DNA of 64,000 bases from Symbiodinium kawagutii. Lineage: Eukaryota > Sar > Dinophyceae > Suessiales > Symbiodiniaceae. The position numbers were made by a program, and so were the translations under genes. A model generated the notes under the pieces. The model was given only the letters and a program-made list of their open reading frames with translations, was not told where the DNA came from and ran no database searches. Below, piece after piece: positions 44,183 through 55,899 of this stretch. Numbering within the stretch: the stretch's first letter is position 1; every line of letters starts with the position of its first letter. The stretch spans positions 340,516 through 404,515 of the forward strand of contig VSDK01027004.1 in assembly GCA_009767595.1 (NCBI GenBank), written 5' to 3'.

Positions 44183-47100
44183 TTACGAACTCAGCACGCT
44201 ACCGAAGACCATCAGTGCAAAGATGCCGCCAGCCGCCAGCCACAACCTGGAAAAAAGCCAGGCAGCCAGGCACCATGTGGCTATGGGTCAAGCAGTTCAC
44301 CAACCAATAATGGTTTAACTAGCTGGTTAATGGTTAATAGTAGGGGATGATAAGCAACAATAGTAGGGGATATAATTACTGGCTATATGTGGCTATGGGT
44401 CAATATTAATCAACCAATAATGGGGATAATAACCAACAATAATAGGGAAAACCAGCTGGTTAATGATAGGGGAACCAGGGGGACTAAGGGTTTTGACCCA
44501 CAGCCATGTGGGGGTTGCTATGGTTGATCCATGGTTGATGAGCTATCCATTGGTGGTAATCCATTGGTGGTTACAACCATTGCTGGTTGATTATTACTGT
44601 TGCTTAGCCATCAATGGTTGATGAGTCATGGGTTCTAAATATATAACATAATTAAGTGGTTTGTAAATGTGTGTAAGTCATAATGAAAAAGTGACCAAAG
44701 ACTCCAAAGATGGTCACTTGAGAATGTTTCCAGTGGATGGTACAACCTGCCGTTCACAATGATGGTCAAGAGCGGTCAAACACTGGTGAGTGAAGGTTAG
44801 TAATGATTGGTATTTGCTGATCACGGCTGGGACACAATATAGATTACATTGGGTTGTCACCTGAGCTACCTGCGGATACGGGATGTTGGACCGTTTGGCC
44901 CTAAGAAGTACCCCGTTCAGCTCTCGTAGCAGAGGGCATGTTTCAAATGAGGTCTTAATTGGAGGCAGCGGTACGATCTCATGCTGAGAACCGGTACGAC
45001 CTGTGGCCCAGAAATGCTTGTGACTGTGTCCTTCTTCAATTTCAAGCTTAACGGAAATCTACTATTCATGCCAGAAAGAAATCAACGAATTGATAGCTGC
45101 GCCATTTATGGACATCCCATATCTTGAAGATGCAAAGGACATCGAAAGAAATCACGAGTTCTGGATGTCCCAGTTCTTTCACGACAATCCAAACTGTTGA
45201 TGGACAAGGATGTATGCTGCAAGTATCAAGTGAGATTCTCCGCAAAATTGACCATAATAATCTTCCAAATGGACAAATTCAAAGCTACTTGCCACGTCTC
45301 ACCATCAAATTGCTGGTGGTTTGTAGGTTGATGACTTGTCGATGGGTACAGCGGGCCTTCGTTTCAGCTTCGCAGCCATGTTGTACTTGTCGGTGTACTC
45401 GATCTCCTGCTGACCCCGAGCTCTGGACCCGAACCCCGGGCTCTGCCATAGGTGGTATCCGGTCATGGCCCCAGTCATGGAACTCCCATCATTATTCCCC
45501 ATGCCATGGAATCATTGTGGTGCTATCCTCACCCCGCAATGGAATCATTTCCATGGTCCCCCATGGGCCACCAACATCAACCAACGACCAGCGCGGTATC
45601 CAGCTGTGACTCACCGGTCCAAAGCTGTGGGGGAACCCTCCAAGGAGCCAGAACTGATATGGCTTTTTTTCATAGGAAAACAAACCGTCGTTTGTCCGCA
45701 ATTCTTATATATATATATATATTATATATATACCCAAGAAGGTGAAAGTCTACCAAAAACAAACTAACAAGATGAGAAATCATTCAAATTGCGGAGCAAA
45801 CGAACATGAACAGAAATATCAAATCAACACCGAATCACCTAAAGTATCACCCCCCTTGTTCCGGAATGGGTTTTGCCCAATTTGGTGGTTTCTCACAATA
45901 GGGACCCAAAAAATGATTACTGTAGTTTGTTATTATAAACGGCTAATATAAAGGATGATTTGGAGGTACCCCTAGTTTGAGAAAACCACCATATGGCTAT
46001 GGGTCAAAAACCCCGTATCCCCCATTATTGGTTGATTAATATTGACCCATAAGCAGATAAGCATATGGCCCAGTTGGTAAAGCTTCTGACATCTCACCCC
46101 TCACCAAGCCCAACGCCATGTCTCCTCTCTACCTCGCTCCACATCGGCAGCAGCTCGAGCCATGTGAGACTCCAAGGAATCGAAGGTCGAAGCCTGTTCT
46201 TCCGCAGCTGACGCCTGGGAGTGTATGGCTGGTGTGGCAAACCACGGAAAATGGCACAAGAACATGATTGTCATTCAGGTTTTTTACATATCTAAAACAT
46301 GTCTTTTAGATATATGTTAAAATTGGCAAAGTAACATGATTAATACATTTGGGGCCTTCTCAAAATAGGGGACCCCCCAAATCATCCATTACTCATCATT
46401 TTTACTCATAGACCAACCATTTTTGGGGTACCCATATTCTAAGAAGCCACCATTTGGGAAAATGAAACATGTTTGAAATCATCAATGAGTCATCATTATC
46501 AACATGAAAGAATCATGATTATCATGAATCATCACTAATCACTATCCATTTGCTGAGAACAACATTCATACAAATCGACCTCACTTAATTCGATAAACAG
46601 CTGGCATATTTAATCACATCCATTAAATCAAAGTCACTAAAGTTCATCCAACTGATTCTAACTTGATTATAAAAGTATTGATCCATTACTAAAGTTCATT
46701 GATCCTAAAGTTCATCAAATTGATCCATTCCTAAAGTGCTATAAACATAGTTTAATCCTTCCAATGGAGCGGGCAAACTTTGTAGGTCGCACTCTGGAGG
46801 CGGCACGGCTTGTGAGCACCAACAAGCGGAAACAAACATTTGATGGGCATGTAGCTCTGATTTCACCTACTTGGTTGGTTCACCTACTTGGTTAGTTGTA
46901 GATAACCAGCCTATAGCCTATGTAATGCTACAAATACAACCAGAATTAGCAAACCATTACGGGAATCTATGGGATCTGAACTGCAACGAGACAAGCAGCA
47001 GCAAAAACATGCAGCTGCGGCAAAAAAACATCATCGGCAGCGGCAACGATAACGTATAACAACTTGACAACAACCACTAATTATTTTAGGATTAACAAGG

Positions 47101-50100
47101 TTAATACTGGTCAATAATGGTTAGACTATGGTGAATGAATAGTGTTTATAAAATCATCATTGAAAACAGCCTACCAAAGAGTACCTTCTCCCAGACCTTC
47201 ACATCGTTGCTGCTGAACAGTTGCGCAGTACCAGTTTTGGCGAAGATTGTTGATGATTTGGCGTACAGGTATTCGTTGGCTCGTAAAGATGTGGGAAAGC
47301 AATCCATTGGGGCCACCCACGGCTCCTTGCATGTCCCTTCACAAATATGGATATGTATACCCTATGAGTATTTTCCCAGGAGTACCAGCATACCGTGCAG
47401 GCCAGTAGGTTTTGCATCGGATGTGGCAGTATCTTCATCTGGGAGGTAAGCCTCAAAGATCCCTGACGCGCTGTTGCGGTTGAGCTAACCATTCGTTCAA
47501 GGGCATCATCATTTGTCTCATTCGCTCATCATCACCTGTCTGTTCTTTACATTTTTGCTTGCGAAATGCAATGTCATGGCATGCCCGGCGTAGGCAGTGC
47601 AGCATCGACTGTATGCAGGAGGAAAGGCCGAAAAGCCAACATCAACCATCATTAATCGTCAATAGCCAAAGTTAACCATCATTTACCATAGGACTCTCAA
47701 CCTATCAAAACACTCTATGTCTGTCTGTTCCACAGCATCTGCCAGGCCACCAGGTCAGTGTAGATCCGCTGTAGACACAGCATGTCCTGACCAGCGGACC
47801 GACAGGCCGGTCATGCCGCGCATTCTTCACAGACCAAACATCTCAGGGTCTACACCCACTTATGAGATCAACACATCTAACTCGCAATGATTTACAATTT
47901 GGTGCTCAGACCTCTAGCTTGAGGTGCTTGAAATTTCCCAGAAGCAAAGCAATCATCGCCAATCCCCAGTCCAATCTCCTCATCGACCTTTCTCAGTGTC
48001 TGCACTTTGTCGTTTTGCAGAACTGCCTGGGGCGCTGCTGTGCAATCAGATTTGCACAGATCTGTGAGGTCAGAAGACTATTCAAGCAGGCCTCATAATG
48101 CTATTTGGCTGTGGGTCAAAACCCTTAGTCCCCCTGGTTCCCCTATCATTACCATTGTTTACCCTATGAAATTGTTGGTTGTTAACCCCCTTGAAATTGG
48201 TTGGTTAAAGCCTTGACCCATTGCCATATCTAGTTGGCATATCCCCAATAATTGTTACTTTATCATCCCCTATTATTAGCAACTGGTTGGCTAACTAAAT
48301 CATTAACCATATTGTGAACCATATCATTATCAATTAACTAATTAATATATGATAACTATATAACCATATTATCAACCACTAACCAGCTATAACATGGCAG
48401 TGGGTCAAAACCCTGTACCCCTGGTTCCCCTATCATTAACCATTGTTTACCTTATAGTTTTGTTGGTCATTATCCACTATTATTGGTTGGTTAAGAGCTT
48501 GACCCATAGCCATATATAGCTGGTATATCCCTATAGTTGCTAGTTGTTATCCCCTATTATTAACCATTAACCAGTTAGTTAACCACTGGTTGGTTGGTTA
48601 ATATTGACCCATAGCCCGATACTTGAAACCAGCTATAACTTTGGTTGGTTAACCAATCATTCAATGCCGCGCCGCTGTCAGCAGCTGATGCAGCACATCC
48701 CGCACCTCCATCTGCTCGTGGCCGCTCAGCAAGGGCTTCTGGTCGTTGCCACCCGCCACATCTGCCGCCGCAATGCCCGTGGCCTATCACCGGCCATCCA
48801 CCAAGCGTCGCAGCAAGGCCCAAACGCAAACATGTACCCCACTGGTAGGACTAGGTATATCTATATAGATAGATATATATATATATAGATAGATAGATAT
48901 AGATATAGATATAGATATAGATATAGATATAGATATAGATATAGATATAGATATAGATATATATACAGATATAGTTATAGGTATAGATATTTTCGAACAC
49001 CTTGTGACTACTAGGTTTCTGTATCTACGTTGATGATCCACTTTTGGTCTTGCGCTCTGAGACTTAACTCTTCTAGTTGATGGATAAGCTGGATGCTTCC
49101 GCAATATTTGCAGGTTGCACCAGCTATAGGATCTATATCATTACATCCGATGTGGTACTAGCATTAAACTAGTTTATGCGACTTATTGACATACTGCTAT
49201 CGTATGTTGTATCTGATTTCAATAGATGAAGCTAATATGTGGTTTGATTAGTCAGCAACACAGTCAATTGGTAAATGTTACCATTTCTTCGTAGTTCAAC
49301 CTATCATTTCTTAGTAACCATTTGTAAGTACCATTTCTAGTTAATCAGTTTGATTAGATAGGAACACTTCATAGTGGTACCCGCAAAACCAATGGTTTCT
49401 GAGTAACATTATCATTTTTGGGTGGTTTATTGGTTTATCACCCTATTTTCACACATTCCCCATTGGTAAATGTTACTCCCAGGGTGACCAATAACCATTC
49501 CTAATTTACCAGGCCTTCCAGTGTTAAAACCATCATTAACCATTATTAACCATCATTAACCATTATTGATTATCATTAACCATGATTAACCACTATTAAC
49601 TACCCAATGTTTCTCCCAGGGTAGTGTTACCATTTGGCAGTGGGTCAAAATCCCGTACCCCTGATTCCCCCACCATTAACCATTGTTTTCCCTACAAAAT
49701 GGTTGGTTATTATCCCCTATTATTGGTTGGTTAAAGCCTTGACCCATAGCCATTTCCCAGCTTTCTAACAGCGCTCTCCCCCTGGGCTCCCCTGGGCCTC
49801 TAAGATGCCACCGCTGCGTCTGCGGTCTTCCGCGTTGAATCTCCGCACGACATCCTGCCCCGCAGGCGTGACCCGGTGACCCGCCTCCAGCAGGGAATGC
49901 CCTGTGCCTGGGCCAACGGAGGTACTGGCATATTAACAACAGCAATCAAAATGATGATGCAGTGAAATGTAGATTTGCAACTTGTTGATTGTATTAATAA
50001 AGTTACAGTTATGGCTTATAAATCGAAACTGTATGTTGTATTTGATTTACGCTATGATGCTACGTTCATGTTCTCGATATCTTACGCTCCCCAAGCCAAA

Positions 50101-53100
50101 CTGAAATACCAAAATGCCCATGGTCCAACTGTGTTTCTTGAGTAAGCATGGTTGGCGCGTCTGCCGCAAGCCGCTCAACACCACACACTGCAGGGAATCC
50201 TCTAGCACTCGGGCAGTGATGGCCAAGTTGTCCGAAAGCTTTTGATACCTGGCAAAGGACTGCAATGCACTAACAAAATAGCGATTTCAACAGGATGAGT
50301 TACAGCGAGTATCAATTCATCGTGGACATATCCACATGGTGATGGGTCCTAGCCAACTATGTGGTAATGCCAAGGATTTATATGGTTCGATTTCGGCATC
50401 TTCGCCAGGTGTGCAGGGTTTGGACTTACAGGCATTTTCTTGGCCACACATTATTGCTTGATGAAGTCACTGCACCAACCATTGGCCTTGTTGCATTCTT
50501 CATCTCTGGTGGCGGTTTCCTACGACAAACCAATTACCAATTATTGTACACAATAGTGTTTTCAGGTGCATTCATGTATTACGTATTATTTGATAAACAA
50601 CTACACAGGTACAGTATCACTGTCGCGACATACATGATGCATGATATGTCTTTGAAATCGCTTTCAATATTCATATTCCGAAGGGAAATGCACCAAGTGC
50701 ACTTTGTGTTGAATCTTCTTCGCGATGCAACGATGCCAGGAGGACATCATCCTTCGGTTGTTGCGCTCCGCCGTGTTTTGTGCTTGGTGTTGATGTTCTC
50801 GGATGCGGGCCAGAATGGTCTTGGTCTCTGACGCCTGGGCAGCTTCCAGGTCTGGGTTCGACAAAGACATTGCTTGTGATTCGTTGATTCGTTCCTTTCT
50901 TGGAATACTTGTTGGGTCTGACATGGTCAAGGAAACAACGAAACAGCGCAGCCAGGGGTTTCCCTTTTCTGGAATTTGAATATGTATCTCGGTGCTTGTC
51001 GATCCCATTCTAAAAACAGTGAATTCTTAAGTGGATAATATGTGGAAAATCCATCTAATCAACAAAAACTACTACTGACAACGCATAAAGTCACCTCAAC
51101 TTTGTTTACACTTGCTTTTCCGCATGGAACTCCGCACATCAACTACCCCCCAAAAGTCACCTCAACTTTTTTGACCAATGGAACGCCGCATTATTTGGTA
51201 AATCTTTATGGTTATTGAATGGTTTAGTCACATCAACCATCTGATTTAGTATGGGGGAAGGACCCATGGACATGTCGAAACACATCTCACCGCAAAGTTT
51301 TTCGATATGAATCCCAATGGAACGCCGATTACGTCTTACGTTTTTACACTTCATTGAAACATGTTACTCCGTGAGATGCATCCAAGTTCGGTCTTGTGTA
51401 GGCATGCGCCCAGCTGGAGCAACAATGTTTTTTGTCTGTTTTATGTTTTCTCTTCTTCTTCTTCTTCTTCTTCTTCTTCTTCTTCTTCTTCTTCTTCTCT
51501 GAACGCCTCTTCGAAGTGGCAGCAGGTTGGCGAAAAAGCTTTGATTTCAAAACAAATGCGCTAACCAGGGTTAGAACGAGGTAGGGGAACGAGGGGTGAA
51601 CGAGGGGGTGAACGAGATCCAAAGCTACCCTGAGAAGACCCAAGGTCCAGAAAGGAGGCAGCGTAGTAAAAGGAAAAAATAAGCTGACCTGTCTGCATGC
51701 TGCTGCGGTGGATCGATGTTGGTCTGTGATGAAGCACCGTCGGTTTCATGGCATCAAGGCACATGCTTGCCATGGGTTTGTTCGGCAGCCATTGCTATCC
51801 AAAGCTTGTAAAAACTAACAGCCTACCCACTACCTTTGCGAATGCCCACTACCTTTGCGGATAGCAATATATCTCTGAGGAACCCATCCAATCATCATTC
51901 AATAGCAGACCTTGCCGCAAGGCAACGCATCAAAACGAAGCATTTCCGATCATGGATCATACCCAACCAGCCTATGCAACATCAACTAAAACCATGGTAA
52001 AACCCAGTGAAATCACATTTGTATCAACCAAAACATGCATCAAGCAAGCCTCTCCCGCAACTGAACGCAAGTTGATGCGACTTCCCTGTTATCACTTCCG
52101 CATGGGAGGAAGCTACCAACAAGATGTTGATGCGACTTTCCGCACTGACAGTAAGTGTGTGGCTGTAACCCACTCAAGCAAATACCTGTTTCAATGGTGC
52201 AGGCCCACAGTCATGGTGCAGGACATAACCCAACAGGGGTTAACAATGGTTGACGATGGTGGTATGATAACGATGGCAAACATCAATGGCTAATAATGGT
52301 GCTCAACGGTTGTTAATTTCAATGGTTCTAAACCCAACAGCCAAACATGGGTAAGGATGGTTAATGGCTATCGTTGCTCGACAGTGGTTGTTAATGTGAT
52401 ATATGACTACATTTTGATCGAAAAGTTGTTAGAAATGGTTCTTGTGAACCAGAACCAAACTAGTGGCTATATACAATAATCTCTATTAACCCTTCATGGC
52501 CATGATTGATAGAGGCTATACGGCTATACGCTTATCTTTTTCATTCGCCTCTACCGGGCCATTCTCCGACCTCCAAACCCTGACCTGGCGCACAGCATCA
52601 TCCACCATCTTTCGGCAGTGCTGAAAATCCTTCTCTGCCTGCCATCGTCGTGCCATGGATCTCTTCATGGGAATGGACCAAGCGACGCACAAAGCTGGAC
52701 AGCTTCAGCTTATAGTAGTATAGCTCTATAAGGGCCAATACCAATCAATCCAAAAATGGGTAGGTTCGGTTCACATCCAACAACAAAGACAAGCATGGTT
52801 ATGTATGGGATTGGTTCAAAGCGCTGAAAGGTAATGCGTGGAACAATCGGGTCCTGCACAACTAGGGATGGAACAAATGGTCCGCGATGAAATTGCGGCG
52901 GCGGCTGGTCTGAGCAACTGCGTCCGTACTGTTTTTTTCTAATGCATGCCAGTGACGGTTTCATGTACTAGCATGTTTATATAATCATTGTTGAGTATTG
53001 AGCATTGTTCACAACCTTGATCACTATAAGCAACCAATTTGCAGCATGATTGGCTTTGATTCGAAACGTGATTCAACTCACTATTCACCATGGTCGATTT

Positions 53101-53344
53101 GTTTGGTCTTGAAAAGCCTTTGCAACATCGTGAATAACCACCGACACTGAAACATGGCTAACGACATCATTCACGACCATTGATCGTCCATGTTCCAGCA
53201 ATATCCTCGCACCACGTCACCACGTGGAATCGCAACAACGAGGTCGTGAGATCATCGCAGCACCAACGTACCAGCCTCCATAGTGCCTACAAGCTTGGAG
53301 ATCTGTCCCGTCAGCGTCTGGATGGAGTGAGTGTTGTTCTGGAC
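44183..53344 (-). CDS. Qa-SNARE (syntaxin), spliced
   Basis: The 3' half is well supported. Minus-strand exons: 48783-48706 (ATGIAAADVAGGNDQKPLLS, GHEQME), 47786-47751 (DMLCLQRIYTDL), 46214-46125 (ASAAEEQASTFDSLESHMAR, AAADVERGRE), 45406-45357 (EIEYTDKYNMAAKLKR), 44246-44183 (LWLAAGGIFALMVFGSVLSS, stop TAA). Phases agree. Donors are GT, GT, GA and GC in turn. Joined, the spacing equals a syntaxin SNARE helix: the zero-layer Gln is in EEQASTFD, followed by the DVExGxxE motif, a basic KLKRR stretch and a 20-residue C-terminal membrane anchor. It should sit on a secretory or endosomal membrane and drive fusion. Probable N-terminal (Habc) exons: 53344-53272 (VQNNTHSIQTLTGQISKLVG), about 52920-52860, 52662-52585 (MARRWQAEKDFQHCRKMVDD), 50834-50752 (ASETKTILARIREHQHQAQN), 50250-about 50180 (YQKLSDNLAITARVLEDSLQ) and one near 49930-49760 whose frame is unsettled. 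The N-terminal exons are less certain. Confidence 0.7.
44277..44508 (+). mobile_element. two adjacent family B elements in the last SNARE intron
   Basis: A copy lacking its right end (44277-44388) runs into a complete copy (44389-44508) with GTGGCTATGGGTCAATATTA and GGTTTTGACCCACAGCCATG. The first copy starts 31 bases upstream of the final exon's acceptor. Confidence 0.75.
45705..45735. repeat. (TA)n microsatellite
   Basis: A TATATATA run in a SNARE gene intron. Confidence 0.85.
45881..45996 (+). mobile_element. family A element in a SNARE gene intron
   Basis: TTTGGTGGTTTCTCACAATA to GGTACCCCTAGTTTGAGAAA plus ACCACCATAT. Complete, and abuts a family B remnant with shared ATAT. Confidence 0.75.
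45993..46054 (+). mobile_element. family B element, internally deleted
   Basis: Both ends (ATATGGCTATGGGTCAAAAA and AATATTGACCCATAAG) remain, separated by only about 40 bases. It ends about 70 bases from the exon at 46125. Confidence 0.65.
46349..46454 (+). mobile_element. family A element
   Basis: TTTGGGGCCTTCTCAAAATA, then CCCCCCAAATCATCCATTAC, ending ACCCATATTCTAAGAAGCCA. Diverged ends. Confidence 0.65.
47892..48061 (-). other. open GC-rich segment of uncertain strand
   Basis: On the minus strand it reads LCKSDCTAAPQAVLQNDKVQ and GDDCFASGKFQAPQA to a stop at 47892, after a CTCACAG acceptor. On the plus strand it reads SSLRCLKFPRSKAIIANPQS. It lies inside the proposed SNARE intron 48706-47786. 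It could be a skipped or unrelated exon, or a gene fragment. Confidence 0.3.
48115..48229 (-). mobile_element. family B element, reverse orientation
   Basis: TTGGCTGTGGGTCAAAACCC to CCTTGACCCATTGCCATAT, complete. Confidence 0.75.
48394..48513 (-). mobile_element. family B element, reverse orientation
   Basis: ATGGCAGTGGGTCAAAACCC to GCTTGACCCATAGCCATAT, complete. Confidence 0.75.
48514..48616 (-). mobile_element. family B half-copy fused to the preceding element
   Basis: TAGCTGGTATATCCCTATAG, then TTAACCAGTTAGTTAACCAC and TATTGACCCATAGCCCG. Similar composite tails follow the copies at 18534 and 48229, and one occurs in reverse order at 44277-44388, so this compound form may itself have moved. 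Confidence 0.6.
48855..48985. repeat. (ATAGAT)n hexamer microsatellite
   Basis: AGATAT/ATAGAT units run for about 120 bases in a SNARE gene intron. Confidence 0.9.
49634..49754 (-). mobile_element. family B element touching a GC-rich exon island
   Basis: TTGGCAGTGGGTCAAAATCC to CCTTGACCCATAGCCATT. The GC-rich island at 49760-49930 begins within about 8 bases of its end, so the intron donor on the minus strand could lie inside the element (ATG|GCTATGG or G|GTCAAG). Confidence 0.7.
51009..52584. other. spacer/intron with (CTT)n and a GAACGAGG minisatellite
   Basis: (CTT)n lies at 51450-51498, and GGAACGAGGGGTGAACGAGG-type units at 51572-51618. No exon island was supported between them. Confidence 0.5.
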
Positions 53345-54491
53345 CTGCATGGCGCGAAGCCGCAGAGCCACACAGGCTGGTTGAATTCCATCCCGACATC
53401 CCCAACGCTGCTTCTGAATTCTGGGAACATCGGCAACGGCTGATAACGCATTGGGGTTGTCAACCATTATGAGTAAAATTGTAAACGAGTAGTCAAAATA
53501 GTGTTATCATGTTTTATCTGATAAATTCAGTTTAATATTAGTAAAATATTTTTGCAAACAAACAAACCAAAACAACACACGGCTGTATTTCTAAATTGCT
53601 ACAGTAACATGCAGCGATCCAATTTTAAGCCACCAGCTACACCCGGGCGAGGAAGTCAGTGCAATCATGAAATCGAGCATAAAACACAATGGGACGTTGC
53701 TTATTCAGGAAGTCACAAGCTAACTAATGACATCACTTAAGCAATAATGTTTGAATACGATGTTGATGGAAAAATCAAATCCCCAACTAAGTAATGATAT
53801 TTCTTAAAATGGGCTTGCCTTCTGGCGCAAGTAAAAACAAGCGTTTGTAAAACCAAGCGGGACGCAACATCGCATCGACTTCCCAAAAAAAATCCCCCAA
53901 CTAGGACGCACGTTTCCATGAAACGCATCGACTCATGATCGAGTCTACGAAAAAAACACACACACACATCACCGAATATCACCGACTTGTAATTCCTGCA
54001 GTCTGTTCTTATCCCATCTTCCCCCTCTGCCTGTCGGCAGTCCTGCACATAGAATGAATCTGCATCGCGTGTGGGCAAAGCCTGGCAGACGATAGAAGCG
54101 AAATGCCCCGCACGATGGCTTGCACCTCAGCATGCCTTGGCTTTCATCGCCATTCACACTTGGGCATATGGACGGAGACCAAGCCTTTAGAGCAATGACT
54201 ACTTTGATCTTCCATGTTGAACTCTTTTACTGACGGTCCTTCAAGGAAACCGAAGAACCAACTTGTCAAGCAACATGAGGCTGTGTGGTACCCGAGTTTC
54301 CGTAGCTTTCCGTCCAAGAGTGAACCTTTTATTGGTTTTTCCAACCCTATGGCTTTGCGGCTGCCCACATTTTTTGGACCAACCATGGGTATGTGCCAAA
54401 ATCATGGCACCCCAAAACCCATCGTTTCCTATGGGAAAATGATCATTTTTTGGTGGGGCCCATTGGTTACCCATCATGGCTTGGCACATAC

Positions 54492-55498
54492 GCCCATGAC
54501 CGATGACCACATCGTGACCGATATCACAAGCGTGGCGGCACCATCGCGCACGTTGAAATATCCAAACTGGATCTGTCCACTCTGGAGCCGGAGCCAAAAC
54601 AGCGTTGCAAGATGGACAAGTCTGCAAGAAGGGACAGGATAGGGACAATATAACTGATGAGTAGCTCCAGTGGTTGATAGCTAGCAAATAATGGTTGATA
54701 GCCAGTGGTTGATAGCTAGTGGATCCTGGAGTCGATAGAAAATGATACTAATTAATCTCCACCACGTTCACCAAAATATGTCTTTACCTTTAAGGAATTT
54801 GTGGGGATGATCCAATTTGAAATTCAGCATTTGCTCCAGGCTCACTATAGGCATGGGATTATGGGTATAAATCACAAAGAACGAAGACCCACCAAACATC
54901 TAATAACAACATGCGTTCTGAGGGGAACTTCTATCTTTGTGAGCAGGTCCACCTACACACATGCAAACATGGCTCTTCAAAGTGGCATACAGTGGCCACT
55001 ATTGCTCACATGGTCGACAACATTTCCTGATTGTTGTACTATGCTAGTGGTGAGCGGTTAGTTGTGGTAAGTAATGGTGCGTACAAACCACAACTAACAA
55101 CAACCAGTTAATTTCGGTGATAACCATGACGAACTAACCGTTTGACTAGCAATGGTCAGTAAGTGGATGCTAGTGGTTAGCCGTTAGTTGTGGTCAGTAG
55201 TGGTTAGTAGTGGCTAGTCATCTTGGTGGCTTATAGATCCCTTGCTAAAAATATATCTTTAGTGGTTATATTTTAAATCAATCATATCCCAAAAACACTA
55301 AAAACCCAAGAATTCGTGGGTATAAGCCATCCAGTCATGGTTCGTTACCTATGCTGAAAATTGCAACGGCTGCTCAGAGATCCAGCCGCGCTGCGAGAGG
55401 ATCTTTGTTTTCCAGGTCCGGCTGCGACCTCGCCGCCACGGATCGAGTCGGTGGACCTCTCCCAGGGCGATTCGGCTCTCTCCAGTGGATTTTGCGCG
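54492..55498 (-). CDS. two linked exons of an unidentified gene
   Basis: Exon 55498-55349 (AQNPLERAESPWERSTDSIR, GGEVAAGPGKQ and onward) ends CATAG|GTAACG in phase 2. Exon 54621-54492 starts in phase 2 after CCCTTCTTGCAG and reads LVHLATLFWLRLQSGQIQFG, YFNVRDGAATLVISVTMWSS, VMG, ending GGGC|GTATGT in phase 0. That phase also fits the exon at 53344, so these could be the 5' end of the SNARE gene or a different gene. The second exon has two hydrophobic stretches. A further candidate exon lies at 55860-55775 (NLWRGTSEPWNDIAGRPFSG, ending ACACAG|GTTGCA). Confidence 0.5.
55223..55334 (+). mobile_element. family C hairpin element, copy 2
   Basis: TTGGTGGCTTATAGATCCCT to GGGTATAAGCCATCCAG, nearly identical to 12051-12161. 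Its right end is 13 bases from the GTAACG donor at 55348 on the minus strand. Confidence 0.75.
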
Positions 55499-55699
55499 CT
55501 GGGTCTATGGAGCCACCGGCTGCTGCTCATCTCCAGCCATGGGGGATCCAACGATGGCCATTAATGATAACATATGATAACCAACTAATGATTAGCCAAC
55601 TAATCTGATAAGTTCGTGGTTAAGCATTAGTTGGTAAATCCCCAACCAACTAATGGAGGATTTACCAACGATGATCAGGGCAAACACACCTTAATGAGG

Positions 55700-55728
55700 G
55701 GTGCAGGGTGAACTGACCCACAGCCGCA
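55700..55728 (+). mobile_element. family B element, right-end remnant
   Basis: GGTGCAGGGTGAACTGACCC plus ACAGCC. The left part (55570-55700) has decayed into AACCAACTAATG words. It abuts the candidate exon at 55775. Confidence 0.45.
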
Positions 55729-55899
55729 TGTTTGAGTCGCCCAAGAGTCAGGAACTTGGCCTTGCAACCTGTGTCCAAGCAGCATCACGACCTGAGAAAG
55801 GTCTCCCGGCGATGTCATTCCAGGGCTCCGAGGTTCCCCTCCACAGATTCTGCCGCGGCAGTGGTGCTTCATTAGCTCGCTTGGTATCCTTCATTCGAT

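Noticed and set aside
50361-50831. 156-codon plus-strand open frame with hydrophobic stretches
   Set aside because: Partly antisense to the minus-strand SNARE exon at 50834-50752. No family resemblance, AT-rich codons and no splice or start context.
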